From Candidatus Woesearchaeota archaeon (GTDB lineage Archaea; Nanobdellota; Nanobdellia; Woesearchaeales; JACJVW01): DNA of 64,000 nt. A program made the position numbers and the translations under genes. Below are positions 46,881 to 55,218 of the stretch, piece by piece; the stretch's first letter is position 1; each line of letters starts with the position of its first letter. The notes beneath the pieces were generated by a model that was not told the origin of the DNA, ran no database searches, and worked only from the letters and a program-made list of their open reading frames with translations. The stretch lies in NCBI GenBank assembly GCA_020637435.1, contig JACJVW010000001.1, positions 558,001 through 622,000 on the forward strand, given 5' to 3'.

Positions 46881-47822
46881 CTAGACATCACGCAAGCCTC
46901 CTGCCTCAACAACAAAGCTGCATTCTCCATCAGGAAGATTGGGCGCGTCGATGAGCTTCGCAACCCTTGTACCTTTCTTCCCTTTTCGAAGATATATCCT
47001 AAACGTACTGGCATGAGCTACTACATGGCCTCCTATAGCCTGTGTAGGGTCTCCAAAAAATACATCTGGTCGCGCCATGACTTGATTAGTCAGGTAAACG
47101 GTGCAATTGTACGTGTCAGCTAGCTTAAGCAGCATATGCATATGCTTGTTGAGCTTTTGCTGTCGCTCTGCAAGAGTTCCTCTACCTATGAACTCTGCCC
47201 TGAAGTGTGCTGTAAGAGAATCGACGATGATGACCCTCACCTTCAATGCCTCCTGATTGATAAGGTCTTCAACTTTCTCTGCAAGCAGCATCTGATGATC
47301 AGAGTTGTAGGCTCTTGCCACCTTGATGTTCCTTAATGTATGGTCAGGGTCAAGTCCTGCTCCCTTCGAAAGTTCGATGATTCTCTCCGGACGGAAAGTA
47401 TTCTCCGTATCTATGTACACAGCGATTGCGTCAGGATCATCTACTTGACAGTTTACTGCAAGCACATGACCTACCTGTGTCTTGCCGCTGCCAAACTCAC
47501 CGAAACACTCAGTGATGGCGCCGGTCTCAAAACCTCCCCCCATAAGTTCATCAAAGCTTTTACAGCCTGTGCTTATCTTGTTGATAGTAGCTCTTCGTTC
47601 AAGGATATCGGCACCGGTCTCAAAACCCATGTCCATATTCTGGCGTGCGCCATTGATCATTTTTCTCGCAGTAGCCTCAGTCACACCGACTGTCTCCACC
47701 AGCTCACCCGGACTGGAGACTGCGATACTCATAAGATTGACGAAGCCCGCATCTCGAAGCTTCTCTGCGGTTGCGGCACCAACGCCAGGTAGATCGTTTA
47801 TCGTGTATTCTTCTTTAGCCAT
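46881..47822 (-). CDS. radA: DNA repair and recombination protein RadA
   Basis: Archaeal recombinase that forms filaments on single-stranded DNA and exchanges strands. The N-terminal helix-hairpin-helix reads [17 protein letters not shown]. The linker ends in [11 protein letters not shown], and the core has Walker [10 protein letters not shown] (about residues 106-114) and Walker [11 protein letters not shown], with [20 protein letters not shown] near the end. The 313-residue length is normal and there is no intein. It lies 7 bases after a 95-residue protein and is probably cotranscribed with it. Confidence 0.96.
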   Translation of the reverse strand: MAKEEYTINDLPGVGAATAEKLRDAGFVNLMSIAVSSPGELVETVGVTEATARKMINGARQNMDMGFETGADILERRATINKISTGCKSFDELMGGGFETGAITECFGEFGSGKTQVGHVLAVNCQVDDPDAIAVYIDTENTFRPERIIELSKGAGLDPDHTLRNIKVARAYNSDHQMLLAEKVEDLINQEALKVRVIIVDSLTAHFRAEFIGRGTLAERQQKLNKHMHMLLKLADTYNCTVYLTNQVMARPDVFFGDPTQAIGGHVVAHASTFRIYLRKGKKGTRVAKLIDAPNLPDGECSFVVEAGGLRDV

Positions 47823-47829
47823 TGTCTCA

Positions 47830-48117
47830 TCACCTGATTATCTCTTCCTCTATCATATCAGAAGGGCCCTGAGAATCAGGGCCGCGTAAAAGCAAATATT
47901 CGTACGCCTTATTGAGAACCATAACGGCTCTTGGCAGATCGTTCAAACGAAGAGAATTAGTAGACTGCCACTTGCCGTCTTTATCCTGATAGTTCCTCTG
48001 CAGGCTTATTGTCCTATAATCAGCGGGCTCGCCTTTCGCGTTAGTGCCGTTGTTCTTCCAAACTGTTGCGCTGATAGCTCCAGCGCTATATTTCATTTCT
48101 GGTCCTTTGTTTTCCAT
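47830..48117 (-). CDS. Small protein encoded directly upstream of radA
   Basis: This 95-residue protein is basic in the middle and acidic at the end. Its core, [13 protein letters not shown] and then [20 protein letters not shown] with [22 protein letters not shown], looks like two or three beta strands followed by a helix, a layout seen in small single-strand DNA-binding proteins. No membrane span or metal site is present. Its placement in the radA operon suggests a role with DNA, but I do not recognise a named family. Confidence 0.65.
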   Translation of the reverse strand: MENKGPEMKYSAGAISATVWKNNGTNAKGEPADYRTISLQRNYQDKDGKWQSTNSLRLNDLPRAVMVLNKAYEYLLLRGPDSQGPSDMIEEEIIR

Positions 48118-48154
48118 AGTTACCTTCCTCCTTCCTATTCGGTTCTTATTTCAT

Positions 48155-48252
48155 GCGAACACATGGAGTAAGTCCAGATGTACAAAAAAAGAATTTTGCA
48201 GCGTCCATCAAGACGATACAAATAAAGTATCTGGACAAACTAATGTGTTCGC
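48155..48252 (+). repeat. ATGTAC hairpin repeat, best copy A
   Basis: Nested inverted arms enclose a constant core. Outermost GCGAACACAT (48155-48164) pairs with ATGTGTTCGC (48243-48252). Inside, after spacers of 7 and 6 bases, GTCCAGAT (48172-48179) pairs with ATCTGGAC (48229-48236). Then the unpaired-looking ATGTACAAAAAAAG (48178-48191) leads to an inner stem, ATTTTG with CAAAT and GCGTC with GACG, closed by the loop CATCAA. It lies between two minus-strand genes. Confidence 0.8.
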
Positions 48253-48263
48253 CGGAGTTTGTT

Positions 48264-48363
48264 GCGGATACATAAAGAAAGTTCAGAAGTACAAAAAAGG
48301 GATTTTGTGAAGCTCATCAAAGCGACGCAAAATGAGGCATCTGAACGAACTGAATGTATTCGC
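48264..48363 (+). repeat. ATGTAC hairpin repeat, best copy B
   Basis: It has the same layout as copy A, 11 bases further on, with different stem sequences that still pair. GCGGATACAT (48264-48273) pairs with ATGTATTCGC (48354-48363), and GTTCAGA (48281-48287) with TCTGAAC (48340-48346). The inner stem is ATTTTG (48302-48307) with CAAAAT (48328-48333), then GC with GC around TCATCAAA. The constant strand reads AAGTACAAAAAAGGG. Compensating changes between A and B show that pairing is kept. Confidence 0.8.
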
Positions 48364-48469
48364 TAAAGGCCGTGTTGTCACAACCTCTACAAACTATAAC
48401 CCCTCAGAGCTTTAAATACCTTACTCGCACATGTCCAGTGCTTTTTTCAGAATAACTCACCTACAGCGT

Positions 48470-48922
48470 CTATAGTGCAAGAATAAAACACAACAATCCG
48501 CCAAGCACAAAACCAAAGAACAAAAATGGCTCCACCCACGAACCAGTCGGAAAAGGTCCTCTCACCTTCCAATCAAACGGAAAGAATGGCCTTACCCCCA
48601 TTGGTGTAAATCCATCTAGCAATAAATGACTTACATACCCCAGTGCAAGCAACGTCCCAAAGAACTCGTAGCCAACATACGCAAGACCAAGCCAAAGAAG
48701 CGCAATAAACAGCAACGAATGAAAGAATCCCCTATGCCCAAATAGCTTCAACACAAAAGACAAAGGAAACACCTTCTTCCCAAGTATTGACCGATGGTCA
48801 TCAATATCAGGCAACAACGAACCAAGCAACACTACAAGCACAGACAACAACGGCCATTCATACAGCCACGTCAAATACATCGACAAGAAGAAAGCAAATG
48901 CCAGGTGTGTACGACCCTTCAT
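48470..48922 (-). CDS. YdjM-like membrane-bound metal-dependent hydrolase
   Basis: A 150-residue polytopic protein with the pattern of the LexA-regulated YdjM/DUF457 family: MKGRTHLAFAFF at the start, LLPDIDDHRSILG near residue 35-48, and GHRGFFHSLLF near 65, whose histidines and aspartates are the proposed metal ligands. About four membrane spans follow. The activity of the family is not well defined. Its ATG overlaps the end of the RPA gene by 4 bases, so the two are cotranscribed. Confidence 0.88.
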   Translation of the reverse strand: MKGRTHLAFAFFLSMYLTWLYEWPLLSVLVVLLGSLLPDIDDHRSILGKKVFPLSFVLKLFGHRGFFHSLLFIALLWLGLAYVGYEFFGTLLALGYVSHLLLDGFTPMGVRPFFPFDWKVRGPFPTGSWVEPFLFFGFVLGGLLCFILAL

Positions 48923-49917
48923 TCTGCCTTAAGACGTTCAAGTTCCTTTTTCGCATCAGGCTGCATATCAAGCGACTGCACAATAAACTCAGTCCTGCCA
49001 AAATAAGCATTCATCGACGACCTTCCTTTAAACACAGCAGTAGCTCCAAGCCCTTTCTGCTTAATGGCAGTAAACGTCTCTGGGTGCTCCCGAAGACCCA
49101 TGAATTCTTCCTGCTGCATGCCAAGCAACTCAAGGACCTGTTGTCGGAAAAGCACAGCCCGGATATTCTCTGTGCCGTCATCGATGAAGATGGTGATAAG
49201 AAATCCATAAGCGGGTTCGATAAGTCCGTGCTCAGAACATTGGAATGCCCCATCAGCAGGTCGTGCTCGTTTGCCGCAGGTCGGACAGACTTCGAAAAAC
49301 TTCGGTTCATACATCTGCACGACAGTCGCAAGCACTTCAACGCCTGCACTATCCTCACCAAGTTCAGATATCTGTTTACGTGAGAATTCCGTAGCGGTTG
49401 ATGCCCGCTCTGGAAGCTCGATGCTTACCCCTTTAGGATTGACGGAGATGGCAGCAGTATCATTGTAATGAACCTCTTTAAATCCACGGTTCTCACGCAC
49501 ATAGCCGCCGCGCGCAGTGATGTGGTCATCAGTCTTCACTGCTGCAACTTTATCGGCTGCATCGCCCCAGAACACTAGACGCGTAAACCCGGTCTCATCA
49601 CCCACGAAGAGGGAAGCCACTTTACTCACCCGTTCACCCCTCGTGAATTCTTTCACGCCGTAATTATCGCGAACACGTGCAGTGACATCTATATTTCTCA
49701 TGCCAGGCAAAATATCCTTCACTTGCACTTCACCAGAACTGACCTCAAGTAATTGGATGCCAAGCTCATTCGCGATGATATGCGCGGCACCCTCCTTGGA
49801 CACAAGTCCGGAAAGTTGTTTGAGCTTGGTAGCGATCTTCGACTCTATCTCAGGTGTAGAAAGTCCGCTCTTTTCAGAGATTTTCGCAAGCAGTTCAGGA
49901 TAAGGTATCTGTATCAT
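48919..49917 (-). CDS. rpa: Replication protein A-like single-strand DNA-binding protein
   Basis: An OB-fold protein of archaeal RPA type. A helical N-terminal part (residues 1-55) is followed by OB folds containing NIDVTARVRDNYGVKEFTRG and RLVFWGDAADKV, then a zinc-binding domain with CPTCGKR and CSEHG (about residues 218-236), which is a Cys3His set. The final OB strand is FIDDGTENIRAVLFRQ. It has 332 residues. A TATA box TTTTATAAAA at 49939-49948 lies 27 bases before the ATG, so the transcript is probably leaderless. Confidence 0.9.
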   Translation of the reverse strand: MIQIPYPELLAKISEKSGLSTPEIESKIATKLKQLSGLVSKEGAAHIIANELGIQLLEVSSGEVQVKDILPGMRNIDVTARVRDNYGVKEFTRGERVSKVASLFVGDETGFTRLVFWGDAADKVAAVKTDDHITARGGYVRENRGFKEVHYNDTAAISVNPKGVSIELPERASTATEFSRKQISELGEDSAGVEVLATVVQMYEPKFFEVCPTCGKRARPADGAFQCSEHGLIEPAYGFLITIFIDDGTENIRAVLFRQQVLELLGMQQEEFMGLREHPETFTAIKQKGLGATAVFKGRSSMNAYFGRTEFIVQSLDMQPDAKKELERLKAE

Positions 49918-49970
49918 ATTAAAGAGTTAGAGCCCTTCGTTTTATAAAATTTGAGCCTGGATTCGTGGCA

Positions 49971-50035
49971 GTTTTTCAGACTTGACGAGAGAGGCTGAAA
50001 CGCCAAAATTTAGGCCCTAGAGGCGCTCTGAAAAC
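49971..50035. promoter_or_regulatory. Dyad between the rpa and gyrA promoters
   Basis: GTTTTTCAGA (49971-49980) faces TCTGAAAAC (50027-50035), with a GC-rich inner stem possible (ACGCC with GGCGC). The dyad sits between the rpa TATA box and the gyrA TATA box at about 50043-50051 (CTTATAAAAG), where a repressor or activator could act on both genes. Confidence 0.4.
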
Positions 50036-50042
50036 CAAAAAC

Positions 50043-50051
50043 CTTATAAAA
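50043..50051 (+). promoter_or_regulatory. TATA box of gyrA
   Basis: CTTATAAAA lies about 53 bases before the ATG at 50100, predicting a leader of about 25 bases. Confidence 0.55.
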
Positions 50052-50099
50052 GGAACAGCCCTACTTAAGTTCATAGAAACACGGAGTTCTGAAGAAAAT

Positions 50100-52556
50100 A
50101 TGGGAGAAGAAAAACAAGGGATAATTCCAAAAGAGATAGAGACAGAAATGAAGAAATCCTATCTCGATTACGCGATGAGCGTCATCGTCGGTAGGGCGTT
50201 GCCCGATGTCCGCGACGGCTTAAAACCTGTCCACAGGCGAGTACTCTACACCATGTATACCACGGGGCTATTGCACAACAGGCCCTTCAAAAAATCTGCC
50301 AATGTAGTCGGTAACTGCATGGCAAAATACCATCCCCATGGTGACTCCGCTATCTATGATACTCTAGTCCGTATGGCCCAGCCCTTCTCCCTAAGATACA
50401 CGCTGGTCAACGGACAGGGAAACTTCGGAAGCATCGACGGCGACAATGCGGCAGCGATGCGTTACACTGAAGCAAAACTCCAGAAGATAGCTGAAGAAAT
50501 CCTTTCTGACATCGACAAAGAGACTGTCGAGTTTACTCCAAATTTTGACGGCAGCACAGACGAACCGACAGTTCTACCAGCAAAATTGCCCAACCTTCTG
50601 ATCAATGGAAGCTCAGGCATAGCAGTAGGTATGGCGACAAACATCCCGCCCCATAATCTTTCCGAAGTCTGCGAGGGTATCGCTGCGATGCTCGATGACC
50701 CGGAGATAACTGTAGAAGACCTCATGAACTACATCAAAGGTCCTGACTTTCCAACAGGAGGAATCATCCTTGGAAGATCTGGCATTCTCAACGCATTCCG
50801 TACCGGACGCGGTAAAGTCATAGTCAGGTGCAAGCATGAGATTGAAGAGAAAGCTAATGGTAAGAAAAGTATTATCGTCACAGAGATCCCTTATCAGATA
50901 AACAAATCTATGCTTCTTGAACAGATAGCTGACCTGGTCAAAGAGAAGCGCATCGAAGGAATAACCGACCTGCGAGACGAATCAGACAGGGACGGAATGC
51001 GTATTGTTATTGAACTAAAAGCCGGCGCAAGCGAAGACATTATCCTCAACCAGCTCTACAAACATTCGCGACTGCAGGAGACTTTCGGAGTCAACACTCT
51101 CGCATTGGTCGACAGCACGCCTATGACGCTTGACATCGCGAGCATGCTGCGCAATTTCATCACGCACCGCAAAGTGGTTGTCACCAAACGCACTGAATAT
51201 GAGCTGCGGCAAGCAGAAGAGAAAGCACACATCCTCGAAGGCCTTATGATCGCGCTCAAATATATCGATGAGATTATTGAGAAAATCAAGAAGAGCCGTG
51301 ATCCGGAAGAGGCTGCAGGCGTGCTTCGCAAGGATTACGACCTTTCTGAGAAACAGGCAAAAGTAATCCTGGAGATGCGTCTGCAAAGACTCTCCTCTAT
51401 GGAAAGAGAGAAGATCAAGACAGATTATGATGATACTATCACGCTCATCAAGAGACTGAAAGAAATCCTTGCTGATGACCAGGAGATAATCAATATCATC
51501 AAAGAAGAGACGGCTGACCTCAAGCAGAGATACGGTGATGAAAGGCGTACCCAGATAGCTGAGCACCTTGATATAGACATCGATGTTGAAGACCTCATAG
51601 AAAAAGAGGATATGATAGTCACCGTAACTCACAGAGGTTATGTCAAGCGAGTACCGATCGACACCTACAAAGAGCAGCGTCGCGGCGGAAAAGGAGTCAT
51701 TGCATCGGGCAAGAAAGAAGAGGATTTCATCGAATCCGTCTTCGTCGCCAACACGCACAGCTACCTGCTCTGCTTCACAGACAAAGGACGCCTCCATTGG
51801 ATCAAAGTCTATAGGTTGCCACAGGCCTCTCGCCAGGCGCAGGGTTCAGCGATAGTCAATTTCCTTGAACTTCTGCAGGATGAAAAAGTGACAGCGATCG
51901 TACCGATCGACACGTTCGACAATCAGTACATCATCATGACGACTGCCAAGGGCATCATTAAGCGGGTCGATGCTGCCTTATTCTCTAACACAAGACGTAC
52001 AGGAATAATCGCGGTCTCGCTTGAAGAAGGGGATCGCCTCATCAAAGCCATGGTGACCGACGGTAAGCAGACCATCCTGCTTGCGACTAAGAATGGAAAA
52101 GCGGTACGTTTCGATGAGAATGATATTCGGCCGATGGGTCGTTCAGCTCGCGGAGTCATGGGTATCCGCATGCAAAGCGACGATTGCCTTATCGGAATGG
52201 TCCTGGCTCCCGAAGATACATCTATATTCACCGTCACAGAGAACGGATTCGGCAAGCGCACGAAAGCATCTGAATACCGCCATATCAGAAGAGGCGGTTC
52301 GGGTGTGAAGAACATCATCACAAATGACCGCAACGGTGGTGTTATTGCGATCAAATCAGTAGCTCCTGAAGACGGTATCGTGCTTATCTCCCAAAAAGGG
52401 TTCGCGATCCGTACACGCGCAGGAGATGTCTCTGAGATAGGCAGGAACACCCAGGGTGTCCGACTCATGAGGATAAACGATGACGACAAAGTGGTCGCGT
52501 GCGCAAAAGTAGTACAGGATGAGCAGGAAGATGAAGTGCGCAGCGATAACGAATGA
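50100..52556 (+). CDS. gyrA: DNA gyrase subunit A
   Basis: The breakage-reunion subunit of gyrase, which introduces negative supercoils. The start [34 protein letters not shown] is close to bacterial GyrA. The catalytic tyrosine is Tyr122 in [10 protein letters not shown], the same number as in E. coli. The GyrA box QRRGGKGV lies near residue 526-533 and is followed by the beta-pinwheel repeats that wrap DNA. This marks it as gyrase rather than topoisomerase IV. The 818-residue length is normal. gyrB is not in this window. In archaea this gene is of bacterial origin. Confidence 0.96.
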   Translation: MGEEKQGIIPKEIETEMKKSYLDYAMSVIVGRALPDVRDGLKPVHRRVLYTMYTTGLLHNRPFKKSANVVGNCMAKYHPHGDSAIYDTLVRMAQPFSLRYTLVNGQGNFGSIDGDNAAAMRYTEAKLQKIAEEILSDIDKETVEFTPNFDGSTDEPTVLPAKLPNLLINGSSGIAVGMATNIPPHNLSEVCEGIAAMLDDPEITVEDLMNYIKGPDFPTGGIILGRSGILNAFRTGRGKVIVRCKHEIEEKANGKKSIIVTEIPYQINKSMLLEQIADLVKEKRIEGITDLRDESDRDGMRIVIELKAGASEDIILNQLYKHSRLQETFGVNTLALVDSTPMTLDIASMLRNFITHRKVVVTKRTEYELRQAEEKAHILEGLMIALKYIDEIIEKIKKSRDPEEAAGVLRKDYDLSEKQAKVILEMRLQRLSSMEREKIKTDYDDTITLIKRLKEILADDQEIINIIKEETADLKQRYGDERRTQIAEHLDIDIDVEDLIEKEDMIVTVTHRGYVKRVPIDTYKEQRRGGKGVIASGKKEEDFIESVFVANTHSYLLCFTDKGRLHWIKVYRLPQASRQAQGSAIVNFLELLQDEKVTAIVPIDTFDNQYIIMTTAKGIIKRVDAALFSNTRRTGIIAVSLEEGDRLIKAMVTDGKQTILLATKNGKAVRFDENDIRPMGRSARGVMGIRMQSDDCLIGMVLAPEDTSIFTVTENGFGKRTKASEYRHIRRGGSGVKNIITNDRNGGVIAIKSVAPEDGIVLISQKGFAIRTRAGDVSEIGRNTQGVRLMRINDDDKVVACAKVVQDEQEDEVRSDNE

Positions 52557-53613
52557 AGGTATTGAGGACATCTGTGCTCTTGAAATCAAGGAGCTTCTTG
52601 GCACGCCATCAGAATCATTTCCAAGCGCAGTAGAATTTTCCTGCGACGACACAGACAATGTGCTGACCTATCTCTACAAAGCCCAGTCTATACGAAAGCT
52701 CATCGAGCTTTGGTCCTCCGGAACACTGGCCAAGATTGAAGACATACAGATTACTGGAACAGAGAGTCTGCCAAAAGACAAAACTTTCGCAGTCAAATGC
52801 GTACGCAACGGCACACATAACTTCACAAGCACCGAAGTTGAACAAGCACTAGGAAAAACAATCGCATCCAAAGGCTATACCGTCGACTTAAAAACACCGC
52901 AGATCCAGGTCCTCTGCTACATCTACAACGATCGCTACTATCTGGGCATCGACCTATCGGGCTTTGACCTAAGCAAACGTCAGTACAACATCTTCGCAAG
53001 TCCGGCAAGCATCCGCTCAACAATAGCATACGCCATGCTTCGCATCGCCGGGTTCACGGGCAAAGAATCAGTCGTAGACCCCTTCACCCGCTCAGGTCCC
53101 ATCATAATAGAAGCGGCTTTATTCGCTAGCGGTCTTTCAACCCATTACTATACAAAAACTTCATTCAAAAACCAGTATCAGAATCTGCAAGACCTATTCG
53201 ATAGCACCGATCAGGAAGAAAACGAAGTCCCCGAGCTCACCGGCTATGATGTTCAGCTCAAACACATACTTGCAGCAAGGAAGAACGCCAAGATTGCCGG
53301 TGTAGACCGCCTTGTTCACTTTACCAAAATCGACACCGAATGGCTCGACACCAAACACCAGAAAAAATCAGTCGACCTCGTCGTGACCGTCCCGCCTCAC
53401 CTTTCCAAGCACAAGAACGAAAAGACCATCCGCAAGCACTACCAGGACTTCTTCTACGCCCTAGACTACATCCTCAAAGGCAAATGCGTCGTTGCCTGTC
53501 TCCACCCCGAACCAATCATCGAAGAAGCAGCCAAGTACAAATTCAAGCCCAAAGACCAGCGCACCATTCATCAGGGCCAAGAAGTTTATACAATTCTTAC
53601 CTTCACAAAATAA
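52531..53613 (+). CDS. THUMP-domain RNA methyltransferase
   Basis: The N-terminal 160 residues hold a ferredoxin-like part ([21 protein letters not shown]) and a THUMP domain (TFAVKCVRNGTHNFTSTEVEQALG). The C-terminal Rossmann methyltransferase domain has motif I VDPFTRSGPIIIEAALFASG. The family is that of Trm14 and RlmL/Trm-G10, which methylate guanine N2 in tRNA or rRNA. Motif IV is altered: VDLVVTVPPHLS in place of the usual NPPYG. I take the ATG at 52531; one at 52519 is also possible. It overlaps gyrA by 26 bases or more. Confidence 0.85.
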   Translation: MKCAAITNEGIEDICALEIKELLGTPSESFPSAVEFSCDDTDNVLTYLYKAQSIRKLIELWSSGTLAKIEDIQITGTESLPKDKTFAVKCVRNGTHNFTSTEVEQALGKTIASKGYTVDLKTPQIQVLCYIYNDRYYLGIDLSGFDLSKRQYNIFASPASIRSTIAYAMLRIAGFTGKESVVDPFTRSGPIIIEAALFASGLSTHYYTKTSFKNQYQNLQDLFDSTDQEENEVPELTGYDVQLKHILAARKNAKIAGVDRLVHFTKIDTEWLDTKHQKKSVDLVVTVPPHLSKHKNEKTIRKHYQDFFYALDYILKGKCVVACLHPEPIIEEAAKYKFKPKDQRTIHQGQEVYTILTFTK

Positions 53614-53660
53614 AACGCTTCAAAAGACTTAAAAACCCCGCCTTCTTCTTGCGTTTAAAT

Positions 53661-54003
53661 AGGGTAAGCACCGGGCTCACGCTGCTTGTCAGTGAGGAAA
53701 GTCCGCCCACCGTTACCAAGTCACTCAGCATTGAGATGCAGAAATGCATGGCAATTGCTCAGAAAATACACTCCCTCAGATAGGGATGATGCACGCGAAC
53801 ACACCGGCGACGGCTGTGGAGATTCGTTGCTCTGCAACGAAAAGTCCGTTTCAGGACTAAACCTGCTGACGTCATCTGAGGAACAGGTGAAACGCAACCC
53901 TGGCTGGTGCAAGTCGAAATGACGCTTAGTTAAATGCCCGCATGACCATCGGCAGAACAGGTTTCTGCTTTGGGTCTCACAGAAGGCGGCTTACGTTTGC
54001 CCT
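53661..54003 (+). ncRNA. rnpB: RNase P RNA
   Basis: The catalytic RNA of RNase P. The 5' conserved region GAGGAAAGTCCGCCC is at about 53694-53708, and the 3' region ACAGAAGGCGGCTTA at about 53980-53994; these form helix P4. A central CTGGCTGGTGCAAG (about 53900-53913) and CACACCGGCGACGG (about 53800) match other conserved parts. AGGGTAAGC at the start can pair with GCTTA and CCCT at the end as P1. A TATA-like CTTAAAAA at 53625-53632 would start transcription near 53660. The ends are estimated to within about 5 bases. T-rich ATTTTCCC follows. Confidence 0.92.
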
Positions 54004-54013
54004 ATTTTCCCTT

Positions 54014-54117
54014 CCCCCTCAAATGTACGGAAAGAAGTTTTTGTTTGCTACAGCAAGAAAATTGGGTAAGCCCTACAGCGATACTATAAAGCAAACAAAA
54101 ATGAGCATTTGAGGGGC
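54014..54117 (+). repeat. ATGTAC hairpin repeat copy behind RNase P RNA
   Basis: CCCCTCAAATG (54015-54025) pairs with CATTTGAGGGG (54106-54116), a perfect 11-base arm. The constant strand ATGTACGGAAAGAAG (54023-54037) leads to an inner stem GTTTTTGTTTGCT (54037-54049) with AGCAAACAAAAAT (54090-54102). The apical loop of about 40 bases lacks CATCAA. It begins 11 bases after the RNase P RNA. Confidence 0.8.
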
Positions 54118-54145
54118 AAAAAGGAAGCGAACCCCAGTATCCCAA

Positions 54146-54172
54146 AAGCAAACAAAAATTAAGCATTTGGGG
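54146..54172 (+). repeat. Duplicated 3' half of the hairpin repeat
   Basis: AAGCAAACAAAAATT (54146-54160) followed by AAGCATTTGGGG repeats the 3' half of the preceding copy (54090-54116) with small changes. CCCC at 54132-54135 could pair with its GGGG end. It looks like a partial tandem duplication. Confidence 0.6.
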
Positions 54173-54243
54173 TGGAAAAGTTCATGAACATCTTCCAGAA
54201 CCTTTTAATGGAGAGCACCTCATCACACTAAAGGACCGAAACA

Positions 54244-54420
54244 ATGGCACGAAACAACAAGATCTCAATGCCTTCAAGTACCGCAGGTATAACCAGGTAC
54301 TTTGATGACACGAAAAGTAAAGTAGTATTCTCACCAGGCCACATCATTATCATGGCGATCGTAGTGTTCATCATTCTCGTTATACTACATACATTCGGCA
54401 ATGGGTGGTTAGGCATATGA
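54244..54420 (+). CDS. secG: Sec61-beta, protein translocase subunit
   Basis: A 58-residue tail-anchored protein of the archaeal SecYEG translocon. It reads MARNNKISMPSSTAGITRYF, then DDTKSKVVFSPGHIIIMAIV and a single hydrophobic C-terminal span ending in GNGWLGI. The MPSSTAGITRYFDDTKS motif with its following FSPGH is the archaeal Sec61-beta signature. It is preceded by a TATA-like CTTTTAATG at about 54202-54210 and overlaps the NAC gene by 4 bases (ATGA), so a secretion subunit and a nascent-chain chaperone are translated together. Confidence 0.92.
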   Translation: MARNNKISMPSSTAGITRYFDDTKSKVVFSPGHIIIMAIVVFIILVILHTFGNGWLGI

Positions 54421-54755
54421 TCCCAGGTATGAACCCAAGGCAAATGAATCAGATGATGAAAAAGATGGGCATCCGTCAGGTAGAGATAGACGCCATCGAA
54501 GTTATCATCCGTTGCGAAGACAAAGAGATAGTCATTTCTAATCCACAAGTCTCCAAGGTCAACATGATGGGCCAGGAGACCTACCAAGTCGTCGGTGAAG
54601 AGTCAGAACGAGCCATAGACAGCACTCCCGACATCAGCTCCGATGACGTAAAGACCGTCATGGAGCAGACTGGCAAGAGTGAAGTTGAAGCTCGCGCCGC
54701 GATCGTCGAAGCAAAGGGTGACCTTGCTGAAGCGATAATGAAACTCAGTGAGTAG
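54417..54755 (+). CDS. nac: Nascent polypeptide-associated complex protein
   Basis: Ribosome-bound chaperone at the peptide exit. From MIPGMNPRQMNQMMKKMGI the protein has 112 residues. The NAC beta domain covers about residues 18-65 (VEIDAIEVIIRCEDKEIVIS, QVSKVNMMGQETYQVVG), and a C-terminal UBA domain follows (SSDDVKTVMEQTGKSEVEAR to AIMKLSE). The ATG at 54417 overlaps the Sec61-beta stop; an earlier GTG at 54405 is rejected. Confidence 0.95.
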   Translation: MIPGMNPRQMNQMMKKMGIRQVEIDAIEVIIRCEDKEIVISNPQVSKVNMMGQETYQVVGEESERAIDSTPDISSDDVKTVMEQTGKSEVEARAAIVEAKGDLAEAIMKLSE

Positions 54756-55218
54756 AGTGGAATCTGCTATCCGTCTGGCCAAAGCCAGGAAGAACCTGCA
54801 GGTCGCAGACCATATGGTGAGCGTGACTTATCCGCTTCTTCAAGAACCAAGACTACTACTCACGATCCTTGACAATATTTTTCTTGCATATGTCCACAGT
54901 ATGACAGCACTATTAGAATTCGAGTACGAGAACAAACATAGAGAATCCATACCTGGCGAGTTACAGGACAAGTTCGACATATTTAGACGAACCCATCTAG
55001 ACAGATACCACCTGGACAAAAGCCTGCCCGAGACAATTCAAGAACTCAAAGAATTAGTGCTCTGCCACAAGCGAAGCCCGGTCGAATTCCGAAGACGTGA
55101 CGAGTTCGTCATCTGCTCGGAAAACTACGATATCAAGAAGCTCAGCATCCGCCAGATGCAGCGATACATAGCAAAAGCAAAACTATTTATAGACCGCCTG
55201 AGTAGTGTTATTGAGTAA
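54748..55218 (+). CDS. Helical protein of unknown function, paralog 1
   Basis: A 156-residue, almost wholly helical soluble protein starting at a GTG that overlaps the NAC stop by 8 bases. The first half (KNLQVADHMVSVTYPLLQEP and LLTILDNIFLAYVHSMTALLEFE) is similar in layout to the next gene, pointing to an old duplication. The pattern resembles HEPN-like helical bundles, but the RxxxxH catalytic motif of HEPN nucleases is not evident. Function unknown; the context suggests cotranscription with the secretion and NAC genes. Confidence 0.7.
   Translation: MSRVESAIRLAKARKNLQVADHMVSVTYPLLQEPRLLLTILDNIFLAYVHSMTALLEFEYENKHRESIPGELQDKFDIFRRTHLDRYHLDKSLPETIQELKELVLCHKRSPVEFRRRDEFVICSENYDIKKLSIRQMQRYIAKAKLFIDRLSSVIE

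Noticed and set aside
48787..49383. Plus-strand open frame of 198 codons
   Set aside because: It is antisense to the RPA and YdjM-like genes; composition is that of a shadow frame, with runs of Ser, Arg and Lys.
54228..54587. Minus-strand open frame of 119 codons
   Set aside because: It lies opposite Sec61-beta and NAC, both well supported, and its protein has no recognisable features.
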